NCBI RefSeq assembly: GCF_000353285.1
Contig: NZ_KB731324.1
Span: forward strand, 5,350,577 to 5,414,576
Direction: 5' to 3'
DNA length: 64,000 bases
Origin: Leptolyngbya boryana PCC 6306
GTDB lineage: Bacteria > Cyanobacteriota > Cyanobacteriia > Leptolyngbyales > Leptolyngbyaceae
Numbering within the stretch: position 1 is the stretch's first letter; the number at the start of each line of letters is the position of its first letter. Of the stretch, positions 1 through 8,386 are shown one piece after another. The translations under genes were made by a program, and so were the position numbers. The notes under the pieces are model-generated. The model did no database searches. It saw only the letters and a program-made list of their open reading frames with translations, and was not told the origin of the DNA.

Positions 1-834
1 GAACGCGATGAGCCAGTTACTTTGTACAAAAATAATTAAACAGACAAGAGACACGCCGAGCGTTGCACCAATGCCAGGAATTAAGTCAAACACCCCGATC
101 GTGACCGCAAGCAAAAACGGAAATGGAATTTGAAACAGCGCAAAAACGAGAAACGTAGCAATGCTCAGCAAAAATGAGATGAGCAACTGCCCGCGAAGAA
201 ATCCGAAAAAGTTTGTTTGGACTGCGATCGACACACGGTTGCGGTGTTGGGCAGGGACTAACTTGAGTACGAGTCGCCATAGCTTTGCACCATCGATCAG
301 CATGAAAAATGCAACAACTAAGATAATGATAAACGTGACATAATTCTGGAAGAGAACGGGCAGAGAACTAACGATCCAGTTCAAGCTCACGACAAACACA
401 TCGCGAATTTGGGCTTCGATCACGTCAAGGTTGAACGGAATGTTGCGCGCTGCCAATGTACTTTGCAACTGGTCAAATGGATTGTTTGAAGTATTTAAAG
501 TCTGAAGAAGTAGCGTTGCTAATTGCTGGACTTGATTGGTCAAGGTTAGCCCGATCGTAACGACTGCAGCAATAATCGTGATCAGGCTTAGTGCAATGAC
601 TAACCCTAATGCAAGTCTGCGTCCGACAAAGCGCTGTAAAAATTGCAGTGGATAGTTGAGCAAGAGCGCTAGAATCCCTGAAAGCGCGAACACAAAGATC
701 ACGTACTCAAAATATTGAAAGATAGCAACTAATGCCCAACCGGAGGCAAAGAAGAGCAGAAAACGCACTAATGTATTCGTACTGATCTGGCTCCAACGCG
801 ATCGATGTTTTTTGGGATCTGGCGCTTGATTCAT
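1..834 (-). CDS. AI-2E family transporter (PerM/YdiK-like), 3' part cut by window edge
   Basis: The frame is open from the ATG at 834 to the window edge (278 codons), so the C-terminus is missing. The N-terminus is short and basic (MNQAPDPKKHRSRW), followed by paired hydrophobic segments, a polar stretch with an LTNQVQQLATLL-like amphipathic helix, and further membrane helices ending in a glycine/proline-rich IPGIGATLG motif. This arrangement is typical of the AI-2E/PerM family, membrane proteins proposed to export signals or small solutes. The substrate cannot be read from sequence. The gene is transcribed towards the left edge, away from the ATPase, and is probably a single unit with its promoter in 835-1223. 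Confidence 0.8.
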   Translation of the reverse strand, partial: MNQAPDPKKHRSRWSQISTNTLVRFLLFFASGWALVAIFQYFEYVIFVFALSGILALLLNYPLQFLQRFVGRRLALGLVIALSLITIIAAVVTIGLTLTNQVQQLATLLLQTLNTSNNPFDQLQSTLAARNIPFNLDVIEAQIRDVFVVSLNWIVSSLPVLFQNYVTFIIILVVAFFMLIDGAKLWRLVLKLVPAQHRNRVSIAVQTNFFGFLRGQLLISFLLSIATFLVFALFQIPFPFLLAVTIGVFDLIPGIGATLGVSLVCLIIFVQSNWLIAF

Positions 835-1223
835 GATGACTACTCTCTAAGCTAAATGTGCTATTGCATAGCAGCATGTGCGACTGTCAGTAGACTGGCA
901 ATCCACCTCATCATCCTGATTACAATTTCCCAGTTCCTCGTTAGAATTTGCATTGCTGTTTCAGAGCTTCTAACTGGCATATTCGTCTTTTTTCCTGCGA
1001 AATGAAACTCCGTTTTTTGAGTGAATCTGTCTAAAGAGACATTCGCATTTTGCAAGCAAAATCGCTTCCGCCAAAAGGTAAGTCTTTCTGCCGCAGATTA
1101 GGATAGAAGAGTCCAAAGATTGCAAGCGTTTCTCACGCTTGAGTCAACGATTTTAGAGCGGTCTGATTTGATCTTTCTGAAAAAACCAATTTTTTATACA
1201 GTGTCAAAAGATTAGACATTAAC
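835..1223. other. Intergenic region with a short hairpin
   Basis: This 389-base gap lies between the transporter start and the ATPase stop, both on the minus strand. It should contain the transporter promoter. I see one perfect hairpin, CAAGCGT-TTCTC-ACGCTTG at 1123-1141, about 83 bases past the ATPase stop. It lacks a T-run on the minus strand, so it is only a weak terminator candidate. A 64-codon minus-strand frame (861-1055) has no recognisable features and I do not call it. Confidence 0.4.
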
Positions 1224-4040
1224 TCATTCGCGAGTCACCTGTTTGCGGCATTCATCTGCAAGCAGAACAATCGGAGGACAGACCAGTAGTGCTAGCCATT
1301 GCATCGGTTGTAACGAGATCGTGGAAAAGATTGATTGCAGTGGGGCGAGATAGATAATCGACAGAATTAACATCCATTCAGTTGCAATTCCCAACCAGAT
1401 CAAGCGATTGCTAAAAAAGCCTAAGCGAAAAATTGAAACTCGTTCGGATCGACAAGCAAACACGTTTCCGACTTGAGCAGCAACGATCGCAGCTAAAGTC
1501 ATCGTCATCGCTTGGTTATAGACGGTCATGGTTCTTGCATCCGCAGAATGAGACAAGATACTCGGAGTCAAGGCTTGTAAGTCGCTAAAGTTATAACCCT
1601 GGCTAAACCAAACGAAAAAGAACCCTGCCATACCGAGAATTCCCTCAATTGGACCCAAAAAGCAATATGCTCGCATCAGCAATTTTTTATCAAGCAGGCG
1701 CTTTGATTTGCGACGGGGGCGTTGCTGCATTGTGCCGACTTCTGGTGCTTCTGCTCCTAACGCCAGCGCCGGAACCATATCAGTTCCTAGATCAATTGCA
1801 AGAATTTGCAGAATCACTAGCGCGGGCGGAATCTTAAACAACACCATGAACAGAAATGGGAAAAACTCAGGCACGTTGGAGACCAAGATATACGTCATGA
1901 ACTTGCGAATATTCTGATAAACCGCGCGACCTTGTTCGATCGCGCTGACGATCGTGGCAAAGTTATCATCGATCAGCACAATATCTGCGGCTTCGCGTGC
2001 TACATCTGTTCCACTCATTCCCATTGCGATGCCAATATTGGCAGCCCGTAAAGCAGGCGCGTCATTCACACCATCTCCTGTGACTGCCACAATATGACCC
2101 AGAGCTTTATACGCTTCTACTAAGCGCAATTTCTGTTCCGGCATGACTCTTGCAAAGATTAAGCCGTTTTGACGTGCCAGAATTTGCCGCAGTTGCGTAT
2201 TGGATAAATGACTGAGTTGCTCTCCTGTAACCACTCGTGCCTGCTGCTTGACGAGTCCGATATGTTTCGCGATCGCTTCTGCGGTCAATCCATAATCCCC
2301 GGTAATCATCGTGACGTGAATGCCTGCCTCATGACATTGTGCAATTGCTTTTGCCACTTCAGGACGTGGTGGATCTATCATTGCAACTAATCCGAGAAAC
2401 GTTAAATTCTGCTCCAACACTTCATCAGATTGCTGAATGAGATCCGAATCAACCGATTTTGTGGCAATTCCTAAAACGCGGTAGCCTTGTTTTGCGAACT
2501 CATCATTTGCTTTTGTAATCTCAAGACGATCTGCTTCAGTCATCGATTTTGTCTGTCCCTGCTGAAGGATCAATCGACTATGAGCTAAAACATCGAGGGG
2601 TGCACCTTTTGTAAATACCAGGAATGTAGTTTGAGAGAATGTAGTTTGAGAGTGTGCATCCGGCATGAATAATGAATGCGCGGATGAGTTGCCTGAAACG
2701 ACAACACTCATCATACGTCGATGTGAATCAAAGGGGACTTCTCGAACTCGGGGAGCGAGGTGCTGGAGTTCATCGATCGACAATTTATTTTTAAGTGCGG
2801 CAACCAGTAAAGCAACTTCTGTGGGATCACCGATTGCTTGCCATAGACTTGACCCTGCTTGATGATTAAGTCGTGCGTTGCAACATAGAGCACTTGCGGT
2901 GAGCAGTCGATTCACGTGTGGAATTTGAGTATCATCGGTGATTTGAACTTGACCCGTCGGATCATATCCGGTTCCCGTGACTTCTAATGCGACTCCCGGA
3001 ATCCAGAGTTGGCGTACCGTCATTTCATTTTTTGTCAGAGTGCCTGTTTTATCGGTGCAAATGGTTGTCGTGGCACTTAAGGTTTCTACTGCCGAGAGTC
3101 GTCGCACGAGAGCATTCTGTCTTGCCATGCGTCGAACCCCGATCGCGAGTGCTAAACTCACGGTTGGCAACAATCCTTCTGGGATAAATGCAACAATAAT
3201 CCCGATCGCAAAGATGAAACTCTCTTTCACATCCATACCCACAAGCAAGGTTGTCAAAGCAAAGAGTAAAACTCCCATGCCAACTGCAATTGCAGTAATC
3301 ACATGCACGACTCGGGTAATTTCAACTTCGAGCGTACTGGCATCACGTTGGATATTTGCAGTTAAGTGTGCGACTTGTCCAAATTCTGTATGTGTGGCAG
3401 TTGCATAGACGACAGCTTTAGCACGTCCAGAGGCAACGGTCGATCCTGCAAAGACGAGATTCGGCGCATCTGAGGGATGTAGTTTCTCATTCATGACTGC
3501 ATCGCTCGATCGCGGAACAGGCATCGATTCTCCAGTCAGGACTGAAACATCCACAGAAAGAGACTGGCTCGAAACCAGTCTTGCATCCGCAGAAATGCGA
3601 TCGCCTTCTTCGAGTTCGATCACATCGCCTGGAACTAATTCTTGAGCGGGAAGGGTTTGTAAGCGGCCGTTACGATAGGCTTTGACCTGCATGGGCAGCA
3701 CATTCTTGAGCGCAGATAAAGCTTGCTCCGCTTGAAACTCCTGCCAGAAGCTAAAGATCGCATTAATCCAAATGACTGCCCAGATTGCCCAACCGAGTTG
3801 GGGTGTGCCTGAAACAAAAGCGAGAGTGCCTGCCGCCCACAACAGTAACGCCATGAAGTGAGTCAGTTGGTCGGCAAAGCGTAACCACAGCGATCGTTGA
3901 GCAGGCTCAGGTAATTCGTTGTAACCATAGTGCACTAATCGCTCGGCAGCTTCTTGATCGGAAAGCCCTTCTGCGGTTGTGTTGGCATGTTCATAAACTG
4001 TCTCAGGAGCTAATGTCCAAATTGGTAGGTGTAAGTTCAT
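1224..4040 (-). CDS. P-type cation-transporting ATPase (P2 type, PacL/Pma1/CtpF-like)
   Basis: 938 residues with the full P-type order: N-terminal cation-ATPase domain (about 1-75), first membrane pair, actuator domain with TGES at 169-172, PEGLLPT in the M4 helix at 287-293, phosphorylation motif DKTGT with Asp330, a nucleotide-binding domain with KGAP, the TGDGVNDAPAL hinge, and six C-terminal membrane segments. It couples ATP hydrolysis to cation movement across the plasma membrane. The PEGLLPT form resembles Na/K-type and cyanobacterial Pma1 proteins more than the calcium-pump PEGLPA form, so the ion is uncertain. It follows hsp20 on the same strand but sits behind a terminator, which suggests its own promoter or read-through. 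A 15-base tandem duplication inserts a second SQTTF into the nucleotide-binding domain. Confidence 0.93.
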   Translation of the reverse strand: MNLHLPIWTLAPETVYEHANTTAEGLSDQEAAERLVHYGYNELPEPAQRSLWLRFADQLTHFMALLLWAAGTLAFVSGTPQLGWAIWAVIWINAIFSFWQEFQAEQALSALKNVLPMQVKAYRNGRLQTLPAQELVPGDVIELEEGDRISADARLVSSQSLSVDVSVLTGESMPVPRSSDAVMNEKLHPSDAPNLVFAGSTVASGRAKAVVYATATHTEFGQVAHLTANIQRDASTLEVEITRVVHVITAIAVGMGVLLFALTTLLVGMDVKESFIFAIGIIVAFIPEGLLPTVSLALAIGVRRMARQNALVRRLSAVETLSATTTICTDKTGTLTKNEMTVRQLWIPGVALEVTGTGYDPTGQVQITDDTQIPHVNRLLTASALCCNARLNHQAGSSLWQAIGDPTEVALLVAALKNKLSIDELQHLAPRVREVPFDSHRRMMSVVVSGNSSAHSLFMPDAHSQTTFSQTTFLVFTKGAPLDVLAHSRLILQQGQTKSMTEADRLEITKANDEFAKQGYRVLGIATKSVDSDLIQQSDEVLEQNLTFLGLVAMIDPPRPEVAKAIAQCHEAGIHVTMITGDYGLTAEAIAKHIGLVKQQARVVTGEQLSHLSNTQLRQILARQNGLIFARVMPEQKLRLVEAYKALGHIVAVTGDGVNDAPALRAANIGIAMGMSGTDVAREAADIVLIDDNFATIVSAIEQGRAVYQNIRKFMTYILVSNVPEFFPFLFMVLFKIPPALVILQILAIDLGTDMVPALALGAEAPEVGTMQQRPRRKSKRLLDKKLLMRAYCFLGPIEGILGMAGFFFVWFSQGYNFSDLQALTPSILSHSADARTMTVYNQAMTMTLAAIVAAQVGNVFACRSERVSIFRLGFFSNRLIWLGIATEWMLILSIIYLAPLQSIFSTISLQPMQWLALLVCPPIVLLADECRKQVTRE

Positions 4041-4066
4041 GGCTCACAATTCTTCAGAAGCACTAC

Positions 4067-4110
4067 AAAAGAAAACGCTGAAATGATAGAGAGAGACAAC
4101 CATTTCAGCG
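4067..4110 (-). terminator. Rho-independent terminator after hsp20
   Basis: On the minus strand a perfect 10-bp stem, CGCTGAAATG / CATTTCAGCG (4076-4085 and 4101-4110), encloses a 15-base loop and is followed by TTTTCTTTT (4067-4075). It lies 81 bases past the hsp20 stop and 27 bases before the ATPase start codon. Confidence 0.8.
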
Positions 4111-4190
4111 CGATTATAATGTGAGAAAACAGCTTCCTACAGTTTTGCAATCAAACGAGTCAAACTGTTTCAAATGACTACGGTTTGGTT

Positions 4191-4649
4191 TCATGCTTGT
4201 TGGGTCAAATCTACTTTCATCACTTTAGGTTTTGCTGCTTCTGCTTTCGGAAGCGTTAAGGTTAGAACACCATCTTTGAAGTTTGATTTGACTTGATCAT
4301 GCTTCACCGTTGATGGAAGAGGCACGGTGCGAGCAAATTGCCCATAGTTGAATTCAGAACGGTAGTAACCTTTTTCTTCAGTTTTCGTTTCTTGTTGATG
4401 CTCGCCTTTGAGCATGACTGCTTCTGGACTAACTTGCACATCGAGATCTTTCGCTTCAATTCCAGGAATTGCGGCTTTGAGAACAATCTCGGTATCCGTT
4501 TCTTGAAGTTCGATCGCGGGCATCCACTTCATTTCACCATTCACCGCCGGGATCGGAAAATCGCGGTCTGCTAACCCTTCAAACAACCGATCCATTTGCC
4601 GATGAAGAAGATCCAATTCTCGCATTGGTTGCCAACGAATAAGCGGCAT
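4191..4649 (-). CDS. hspA: Small heat-shock protein, Hsp20/alpha-crystallin family
   Basis: 152 residues, the usual length for cyanobacterial HspA/Hsp17. An N-terminal arm (MPLIRWQPMRELDLLHRQMD) precedes the alpha-crystallin domain at about 42-142, which contains the hallmark GVLTLTLPK strand; a VMKV motif near the C-terminus stands where the oligomer-anchoring I-x-I motif lies. It is an ATP-independent holdase chaperone, and in cyanobacteria HspA also protects membranes. A very strong ribosome site, AAGGAGG, lies 7 bases before the ATG. The promoter region contains the heptamer repeat shared with neighbouring genes (4723-4740), and a clear terminator follows the gene. Confidence 0.96.
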   Translation of the reverse strand: MPLIRWQPMRELDLLHRQMDRLFEGLADRDFPIPAVNGEMKWMPAIELQETDTEIVLKAAIPGIEAKDLDVQVSPEAVMLKGEHQQETKTEEKGYYRSEFNYGQFARTVPLPSTVKHDQVKSNFKDGVLTLTLPKAEAAKPKVMKVDLTQQA

Positions 4650-4722
4650 AATCTTCCCTCCTTTGTAGATTTAGATTGGAGAGAGCCTTTTGTTAGCTCT
4701 AGACTGAAAGTAGAACAAGAAT

Positions 4723-4740
4723 TTGAGGATCTTGTGAAGA
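4723..4740 (-). promoter_or_regulatory. Heptamer direct repeat upstream of hsp20 (site A)
   Basis: Read along the gene: TCTTCAC-AAGA-TCCTCAA, two 7-mers 11 bases apart, ending 73 bases before the hsp20 ATG and directly abutting the nitroreductase stop codon. It differs from the consensus of the other three sites (TCCTCAC-AACT-TCCTCA) at one base of the first heptamer and in the spacer. Seven-base direct repeats with an 11-base period are typical of PhoB/OmpR-family response regulators; that link is inference. Confidence 0.6.
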
Positions 4741-5775
4741 TCAAAATTGAACTTCGTGACTACTGCGACGTGGGGTTGGCTGAGTGCTGGTACAATAGCC
4801 TAGCCATAGTAGAACTTGAGGGTATCCCTCACGGTTCAGGCTACTTTGAAGTTGAGACCGCACTTCTGGCATCTGAATCGGGGCATTGAAAAATGAGGCA
4901 ACAATGCCCAAACTTTGGGCACGCAGTAGAATTTTCTGAAGGGCTTGTCCTACATTTAGCCAATCGATTGGTGTGTCGCCATGGGTTCCTAAGACTGCGA
5001 TCGCAGAGGCACTCTGTAAAAGTTGCTCATTCTGTTTAGCAATCTGATTGCCTAAATTAAAATAGCGAGTCAGCCAAGAAAGCACAACTGTTAAGAAATC
5101 AAATCTTGGCGGCACACCTAAAGCATAAGCAGGAAGACCATCATGTCGTGGATTAGATCCAGAGTGCATCCAAGCTGAGAGTTCTTTGCGAATTTCTGGA
5201 TCTGCCATCTGTAAGCGATCAGCAAGATTGACTAAATTCAGAAGATGGGATTTTGCTTTCTGCCCTTGAACAAGATGCAACCATGCGCCTTCTTCAACTG
5301 CGATCACTTGCAACCATTGCAAAACGGTTGTAGGAATGTCCCAGGCCTCAAAGGGTCGTCGGGTCGTATGGCGTTGGGAAATTGCTTCAAACAAAGACTT
5401 CTCTTCAGCCGTTTCCTGGTTCCAACTTCCTAAACGAATCTGCGCGAGTAGATTGGGTTGATCTGAATTGGGTAACATCTGAATGTCGCCTTGATAACCA
5501 AAATGATGTAATGCTAGTCGCAAATTTAACAATGCTGCACCACAACTAATGATCAGTTCTCGATGCTCCGGATCAACATAAGACAGAGCACGATCGAGAT
5601 CTGCCCATAACTCGATTGTCTCCTGCTGAATCGTGAATTTCCAAGGTTGAGTATTGTGCCCAGAGGGTGCTAGCACAGCATAATTGAGTATGAATTGAAG
5701 TTGCTGGGTTGGACTGCCTTGCAGTGGAAAGTCTTGGTCTGAAACCTGCCACGGTTGGAGAGAGAGATGAGACAT
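4741..5775 (-). CDS. Nitroreductase-family protein, Acg-like
   Basis: 344 residues. The SGHNTQPWKF motif at 38-47 is the flavin-binding signature of the long, Acg-type nitroreductases (two nitroreductase halves in one chain, one often degenerate), and a second region near 315-330 (LLWLGY) matches the C-terminal half. Such proteins bind FMN; the mycobacterial Acg proteins are thought to store or sequester flavin rather than reduce nitro compounds. The start has GGAGTG seven bases upstream. It lies just upstream of hsp20 on the same strand and has its own copy of the heptamer repeat at 5868-5885, so both are probably induced by one regulator. Confidence 0.85.
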   Translation of the reverse strand: MSHLSLQPWQVSDQDFPLQGSPTQQLQFILNYAVLAPSGHNTQPWKFTIQQETIELWADLDRALSYVDPEHRELIISCGAALLNLRLALHHFGYQGDIQMLPNSDQPNLLAQIRLGSWNQETAEEKSLFEAISQRHTTRRPFEAWDIPTTVLQWLQVIAVEEGAWLHLVQGQKAKSHLLNLVNLADRLQMADPEIRKELSAWMHSGSNPRHDGLPAYALGVPPRFDFLTVVLSWLTRYFNLGNQIAKQNEQLLQSASAIAVLGTHGDTPIDWLNVGQALQKILLRAQSLGIVASFFNAPIQMPEVRSQLQSSLNREGYPQVLLWLGYCTSTQPTPRRSSHEVQF

Positions 5776-5867
5776 AGAATTTCACTCCAATAAATCCTGC
5801 ATTCAACAAGAAGAACAGTTCAAAGTTTCTAAGGCTGTCCTTATATGAATGGTTATAGAGAAAAATC

Positions 5868-5885
5868 GTGAGGAAGTTGTGAGGA
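5868..5885 (-). promoter_or_regulatory. Heptamer direct repeat upstream of the nitroreductase gene (site B)
   Basis: On the plus strand GTGAGGA-AGTT-GTGAGGA, so along the minus-strand gene TCCTCAC-AACT-TCCTCAC: two identical heptamers with an 11-base period, 92 bases before the nitroreductase ATG. With site C it forms a large inverted arrangement with 30 bases between the two sites. Confidence 0.7.
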
Positions 5886-5915
5886 TGATTCAGACTAATC
5901 AGATTCAGATGATGT

Positions 5916-5933
5916 TCCTCACAACTTCCTCAT
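5916..5933 (+). promoter_or_regulatory. Heptamer direct repeat upstream of the ComFB-like gene (site C)
   Basis: TCCTCAC-AACT-TCCTCAT on the plus strand, 130 bases before the ATG at 6064. It is the mirror of site B, so this divergent intergenic region carries one copy pointing at each gene. The spacer between B and C also contains GATTCAG twice. Confidence 0.7.
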
Positions 5934-6063
5934 CATTGTTCCGTATTCTGAAAGGTGCGAAAAGCTAAAGGTGCGATCCTGTTAACCTGATCGCACCAGG
6001 CGTGTTTGCATCATTTCGCAAAAACATCGCAAAAACATCCTGACTCTAGGCGAGGGATTTCCT

Positions 6064-6420
6064 ATGTCGAAAACTATCCTCAACGTCGCGCAATACCCGA
6101 TTCTGCAAGAAATCGAAAGGATCTTAGAATCGTATCCTCATCATCCTTATCAGCAGGCATTCGCTCATCCCGATCTGCAACAGCAATTAGTAGCTTGGGT
6201 TTTGAATCGAGTTCCTAATGTGTTTATTGTAACAGAGGAAACTGAAGAAGCGATCGTTCATCCAACTTATGCACCGCACTGTAGCGATCAGAAATCTTGT
6301 CTAGAATTTGTGATTCGAGAAGGGATTCAAGAGGTTCTAGCTCAGAATCAGAAAGAAATTGAGCATGATATTCCACAAGAAGAAATGCCTGGACAAGCTG
6401 CTTCGCATTGGTTTGGTTAA
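6064..6420 (+). CDS. Small ComFB-like hypothetical protein
   Basis: 118 residues, soluble, acidic towards the C-terminus. The segment LVAWVLNRVPNVF (43-55), preceded by a short Gln-rich helix, resembles the core of the ComFB (late competence) family, whose consensus is close to VAYALNRLPPLYA; cyanobacterial ComFB-like proteins have been reported to bind cyclic di-GMP. The resemblance is by eye and limited to one helix and turn, so the family is tentative. It is expressed divergently from the nitroreductase gene with its own copy of the heptamer repeat (5916-5933), which places it in the same stress set. A hairpin at 6439-6471 separates it from the next gene. Confidence 0.6.
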   Translation: MSKTILNVAQYPILQEIERILESYPHHPYQQAFAHPDLQQQLVAWVLNRVPNVFIVTEETEEAIVHPTYAPHCSDQKSCLEFVIREGIQEVLAQNQKEIEHDIPQEEMPGQAASHWFG

Positions 6421-6438
6421 GTTCAAGTGTGTCTGATG

Positions 6439-6471
6439 TTGGCAGATTTAGAAGCCATTCAAATCTGCCAA
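6439..6471 (+). terminator. Hairpin between the ComFB-like and bactofilin-like genes
   Basis: Perfect 11-bp arms TTGGCAGATTT and AAATCTGCCAA with an 11-base loop, 18 bases past the stop at 6420 and 43 bases before the next ATG. There is no clean T-run after it, so it could be a partial terminator or an mRNA processing hairpin. Confidence 0.5.
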
Positions 6472-6514
6472 TTCTAGGGCTTCTACTGTTCTTGTACCTT
6501 GAGAGAAAATTACG

Positions 6515-7378
6515 ATGAATTGGAAGCAGTGGATTCTGGTGTTTATCTCTACGATTGTGTTGCTCTTTGCGGGTCAAGCACTCGCACAAACAGACATCAA
6601 TGTGAACAACACAAATCTGATTCGATTCGGTGGAGATGTCACGGTTCAAGAAAAGCAAGTCGTCGAAAATGCTCATGCGATCGGAGGTTCTGTGATCGTG
6701 CAACCGAATGGGCGCGTCACACAAACCGCGATCTCAATTGGTGGCAATGTCACACTCAAGAAAGGGGCACGAGTCGATGGAGATGCTTATGCGATCGGCG
6801 GTAAAGTTGTGCAAGAAGAAGGGGCAACGATTGGAGGCGCAAAAGGCACATTGGGTGACGATGGCAGCATGGGAATGCATCGCGATCGTAATTCTTTCTG
6901 GGTAAGGTATGCAGCACAAAGTGCTTTTCGGATCATGAGTGCGATAATTGCTGCGATTGTTGGCGTGATTTTACTTCGCGCTGCCCCTGCATTTATGCCA
7001 AACTTAGCAGCAACGATACGGCAATATCCAAGTCAAAGTACTTTATGGGGGATTGGGTCGATTGTTGCTGTGATTGCGCTGAATATTTTCCTTGCCATTA
7101 CGCTCATCGGCATTCCTTTAATTCCGTTAGTAATTTTAATCGCGAGTCTTGCCTCTTTTGTTGGCTCATTAGGACTCTCGCTCTTGGTCGGGCAAATCGT
7201 CGTAAAGAGTGGTCAGCCCCCTCAAGTGCAACAATTTTTGATTGGATTATTGATTGTTACAGTTCTTGCCCTGATTCCCGGTCTAGGCGGGCTTGTTCTG
7301 TTTGTTGTGAGTGTATTTGGGCTAGGAGCATTGCTAGCTTGGAAAATAGGGAAGATACAACCCCACGCGATGGGATAG
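6515..7378 (+). CDS. Exported bactofilin-like beta-solenoid membrane protein
   Basis: 287 residues. Residues 1-24 form a signal peptide (hydrophobic core ending GQALA). Residues 30-115 are short imperfect repeats rich in Ile/Gly/Val (AIGGSVIVQPNGRV, SIGGNVTLKKGARV, AIGGKVVQEEGATI) that look like the triangular beta-solenoid of polymer-forming bactofilins, here outside the cytoplasm. The C-terminal half has three or four membrane segments (about 129-155, 178-230, 240-280). The role is unknown; such proteins occur widely in bacteria as polymer-forming cytoskeletal or membrane-shaping factors. It follows the ComFB-like gene by 94 bases and may be co-expressed by read-through. Confidence 0.7.
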   Translation: MNWKQWILVFISTIVLLFAGQALAQTDINVNNTNLIRFGGDVTVQEKQVVENAHAIGGSVIVQPNGRVTQTAISIGGNVTLKKGARVDGDAYAIGGKVVQEEGATIGGAKGTLGDDGSMGMHRDRNSFWVRYAAQSAFRIMSAIIAAIVGVILLRAAPAFMPNLAATIRQYPSQSTLWGIGSIVAVIALNIFLAITLIGIPLIPLVILIASLASFVGSLGLSLLVGQIVVKSGQPPQVQQFLIGLLIVTVLALIPGLGGLVLFVVSVFGLGALLAWKIGKIQPHAMG

Positions 7379-7386
7379 TTTATATC

Positions 7387-7423
7387 GAGATTGCACTGAT
7401 TCGACCTGAATCAGTGCAATCTC
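7387..7423. terminator. Bidirectional terminator between convergent genes
   Basis: Perfect 16-bp arms, GAGATTGCACTGATTC and its complement (7387-7402, 7408-7423), enclose a 5-base loop in the 46-base gap between the convergent membrane-protein and pentapeptide genes. CAGTTTTC follows on the plus strand. Confidence 0.85.
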
Positions 7424-7424
7424 A

Positions 7425-8342
7425 TCAGTTTTCACTACTGAAATCGTCAGCTTTTAATCGTTGCACATCATAATTGCGCCTTAATTCTAAAGGTTTGCGT
7501 TCGAGATTTTCATCGATCGCAATTGCACCTTGAAGCACTGCTCCGCTAAAGTTTGCATCAAGATCAGTTCCCGTCAAATCTACATCCGTTAAAATTGCAT
7601 CACTGAAGTTTGCATGACTCAATTTTACATGAGCTAAATTTGCCCCGGTCAGATTTGCGTGTTGCAAATTTGCTCGACTTAAATCTGCATGAATCAGATA
7701 AGCTCGACTGAGATTTGCTCCGCTCAGATTTGCCCCGATTAGATTCGTGTGGCTTAGATCTGCACCTGTTAAGTCCGTTCTCCGTAAATCGCTCCCTGAC
7801 AAATTTGCTTCGCCTAGATTTGCCCCTTGTAAGTTTGTCTCTGCTAAATTTACATGCTTCATGTTCGCTTGGCTGAGGTTCCCTCCGGCAAGTGATGCAC
7901 CCTTAAACGTTGTGCCTTGCAACTCGGCTTGACTCAAATTTGCTTCTGCTAAGTTTGCTTGGCTGAAATCTGCGCCACTTAGATCTGCGTGACTGAGATT
8001 CGCCCCTGCAAGGTTCGCACTGTTAAAATTGGTCGCACTGAGGTCTGCATTGAGCAGATTCGCGCCTTGTAATTCGCTGTCGGCAAAGTCTGCTCCATAA
8101 AGATGAGCATCGCTAAGATTTGCATTTGTGAGTGTTGCCTGACGAAGATCAGCGTTGATTAAGTCAGCTTCGCAGAGTTGAGCCTGATCGAGGTGAACGC
8201 CCTGTAGATTTCCACCTCTCAAGATCAAAGAATGCAGTGAAGCTTGAGAAAGATCGGGCACATAATCAGGATAAGCTTGTCTCCAAGCGTTCCAAGACTT
8301 AGCGCCTTGTTTGATCAGAATGAGTAATTGTTCGGCTACCAT
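7425..8342 (-). CDS. Pentapeptide-repeat protein
   Basis: 305 residues from the ATG at 8342, which has AGGA nine bases upstream; an upstream in-frame start at 8399 would overlap the CBS-CP12 gene and is less likely. An N-terminal helix (MVAEQLLILIKQGAKSWNAW) is followed by about 45 tandem A(D/N)Lxx pentapeptides (about 50-275) that fold as a right-handed quadrilateral beta-helix. Cyanobacteria encode many such proteins and most lack a known function. It is the last gene of the zinc-ribbon, CBS-CP12, pentapeptide run, so it may share their promoter near 9336. Confidence 0.93.
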   Translation of the reverse strand: MVAEQLLILIKQGAKSWNAWRQAYPDYVPDLSQASLHSLILRGGNLQGVHLDQAQLCEADLINADLRQATLTNANLSDAHLYGADFADSELQGANLLNADLSATNFNSANLAGANLSHADLSGADFSQANLAEANLSQAELQGTTFKGASLAGGNLSQANMKHVNLAETNLQGANLGEANLSGSDLRRTDLTGADLSHTNLIGANLSGANLSRAYLIHADLSRANLQHANLTGANLAHVKLSHANFSDAILTDVDLTGTDLDANFSGAVLQGAIAIDENLERKPLELRRNYDVQRLKADDFSSEN

Positions 8343-8386
8343 GATGATGCGTCCTGATTGGGGTTGAGCTAGAGAATCGCAATGAG

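Noticed and set aside
861-1055. 64-codon minus frame between the transporter and the ATPase
   Set aside because: It has no ribosome site or family features and lies in the expected promoter region.
6224-6724. 166-codon minus frame across the ComFB-like gene end
   Set aside because: It runs antisense to two supported genes and through a hairpin, and its composition is not protein-like.
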